Below, in pieces: positions 13,094 to 13,324 of a DNA stretch of 13,324 bases; position 1 is the first letter of the stretch, and each line of letters begins with the position of its first letter. Where the stretch lies: assembly GCA_023436175.1 (NCBI GenBank), contig JAEZKE010000002.1, positions 1-13,324 of the forward strand, written 5' to 3'. A program made the position numbers and the translations under genes. Origin of the DNA: Methanobacteriota archaeon. GTDB taxonomy: Archaea > Methanobacteriota > Methanobacteria > Methanobacteriales > Methanobacteriaceae. Under the pieces are notes generated by a model. That model did not search any database. It was not told the DNA's origin and worked only from the letters and a program-made list of their open reading frames with translations.

Positions 13094-13324
13094 ATGGATA
13101 GAGATAAATTTAAAAAATATCTATTTATAATGAACAGCGATAAGATCAGTAAATATTTAATGAATAGACTTAATGGATATGCTGTAATTTTAATTTTAGG
13201 TGCAGTAATACTAAATTTAGTAATCTTTTTTTATTTTAACAGTTTAACTTTCCTTTCTAGTGTAGAAAACAGACTAGATTTCATGGTTTTTATTTTAACT
13301 GTTATATTAGTTGATGCTACTCTA
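13094..13324 (+). CDS. Partial membrane protein of unknown family
   Basis: The open frame begins at ATG 13094 and runs off the window after 77 codons. The first 30 residues are charged and cytosolic (MDRDKFKKYLFIMNSDKISK). They are followed by a membrane helix (GYAVILILGAVILNLVIFFYF), a short loop and the start of a second helix (FMVFILTVILVDATL). I do not recognise the family from this piece. A GGAG ribosome site 7 bases upstream supports the start. Confidence 0.65.
   Translation, partial: MDRDKFKKYLFIMNSDKISKYLMNRLNGYAVILILGAVILNLVIFFYFNSLTFLSSVENRLDFMVFILTVILVDATL

Overview
The window looks like chromosomal DNA of an AT-rich methanogenic archaeon, most likely a Methanobacterium-type member of the Methanobacteriales. 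The evidence is Shine-Dalgarno sites matching the archaeal 16S tail (AGGTGATC before the DJ-1 gene, GGAGGT elsewhere), TTTAWATA-type TATA boxes, and gene types common in methanogens: stand-alone receiver proteins, a DUF362/ferredoxin protein, SpoVT-AbrB switches and a stand-alone ATP-cone. The taxon is inferred; no rRNA or methanogenesis gene is present. No tRNA, rRNA, insertion sequence or CRISPR array was seen.

Layout. 1-1164: a minus-strand cluster of a stand-alone ATP-cone protein, an unknown 70-residue protein and a UspA-like protein with a degenerate nucleotide loop. 1405-3169: three plus-strand single-domain response regulators, the last two a tandem duplicate pair with no kinase nearby. 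3527-4033: a DJ-1/PfpI protein, followed by a 16-bp hairpin. 4297-6288: two minus-strand genes, a receiver-coil-PAS protein without a kinase and a DEDD-type RNase H-fold exonuclease with a helix-hairpin-helix. 6769-7186: a VOC/PhnB-like gene split by a frameshift.

7339-12817 is the most unusual part. Two SpoVT-AbrB genes (79 percent identical, counted by hand) and the decayed remnant of a third each follow the same upstream element, paired 21-bp repeats built from TATGA half-sites 9 bp apart. Between and after them lie a DUF362/2x[4Fe-4S] protein, two metallo-beta-lactamase-fold hydrolases of the HxDxDH type, a broken small membrane-protein gene between the hydrolases, and a TauE/SafE exporter gene 5 bp after the second hydrolase. 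A second, damaged exporter copy follows. A dyad operator-like site precedes the first hydrolase. The window ends inside a membrane-protein gene (13094 onward).

How they fit together. The left half is signalling and stress accessory DNA; its receivers must be served by kinases elsewhere. In the right half, the AbrB proteins plausibly autoregulate through the TATGA arrays and may control the redox, hydrolase and exporter genes around them, but that link is inference. The repeated theme is local duplication followed by decay: receivers, AbrB cassettes, hydrolases and exporters each occur more than once, and at least two of the extra copies are broken.
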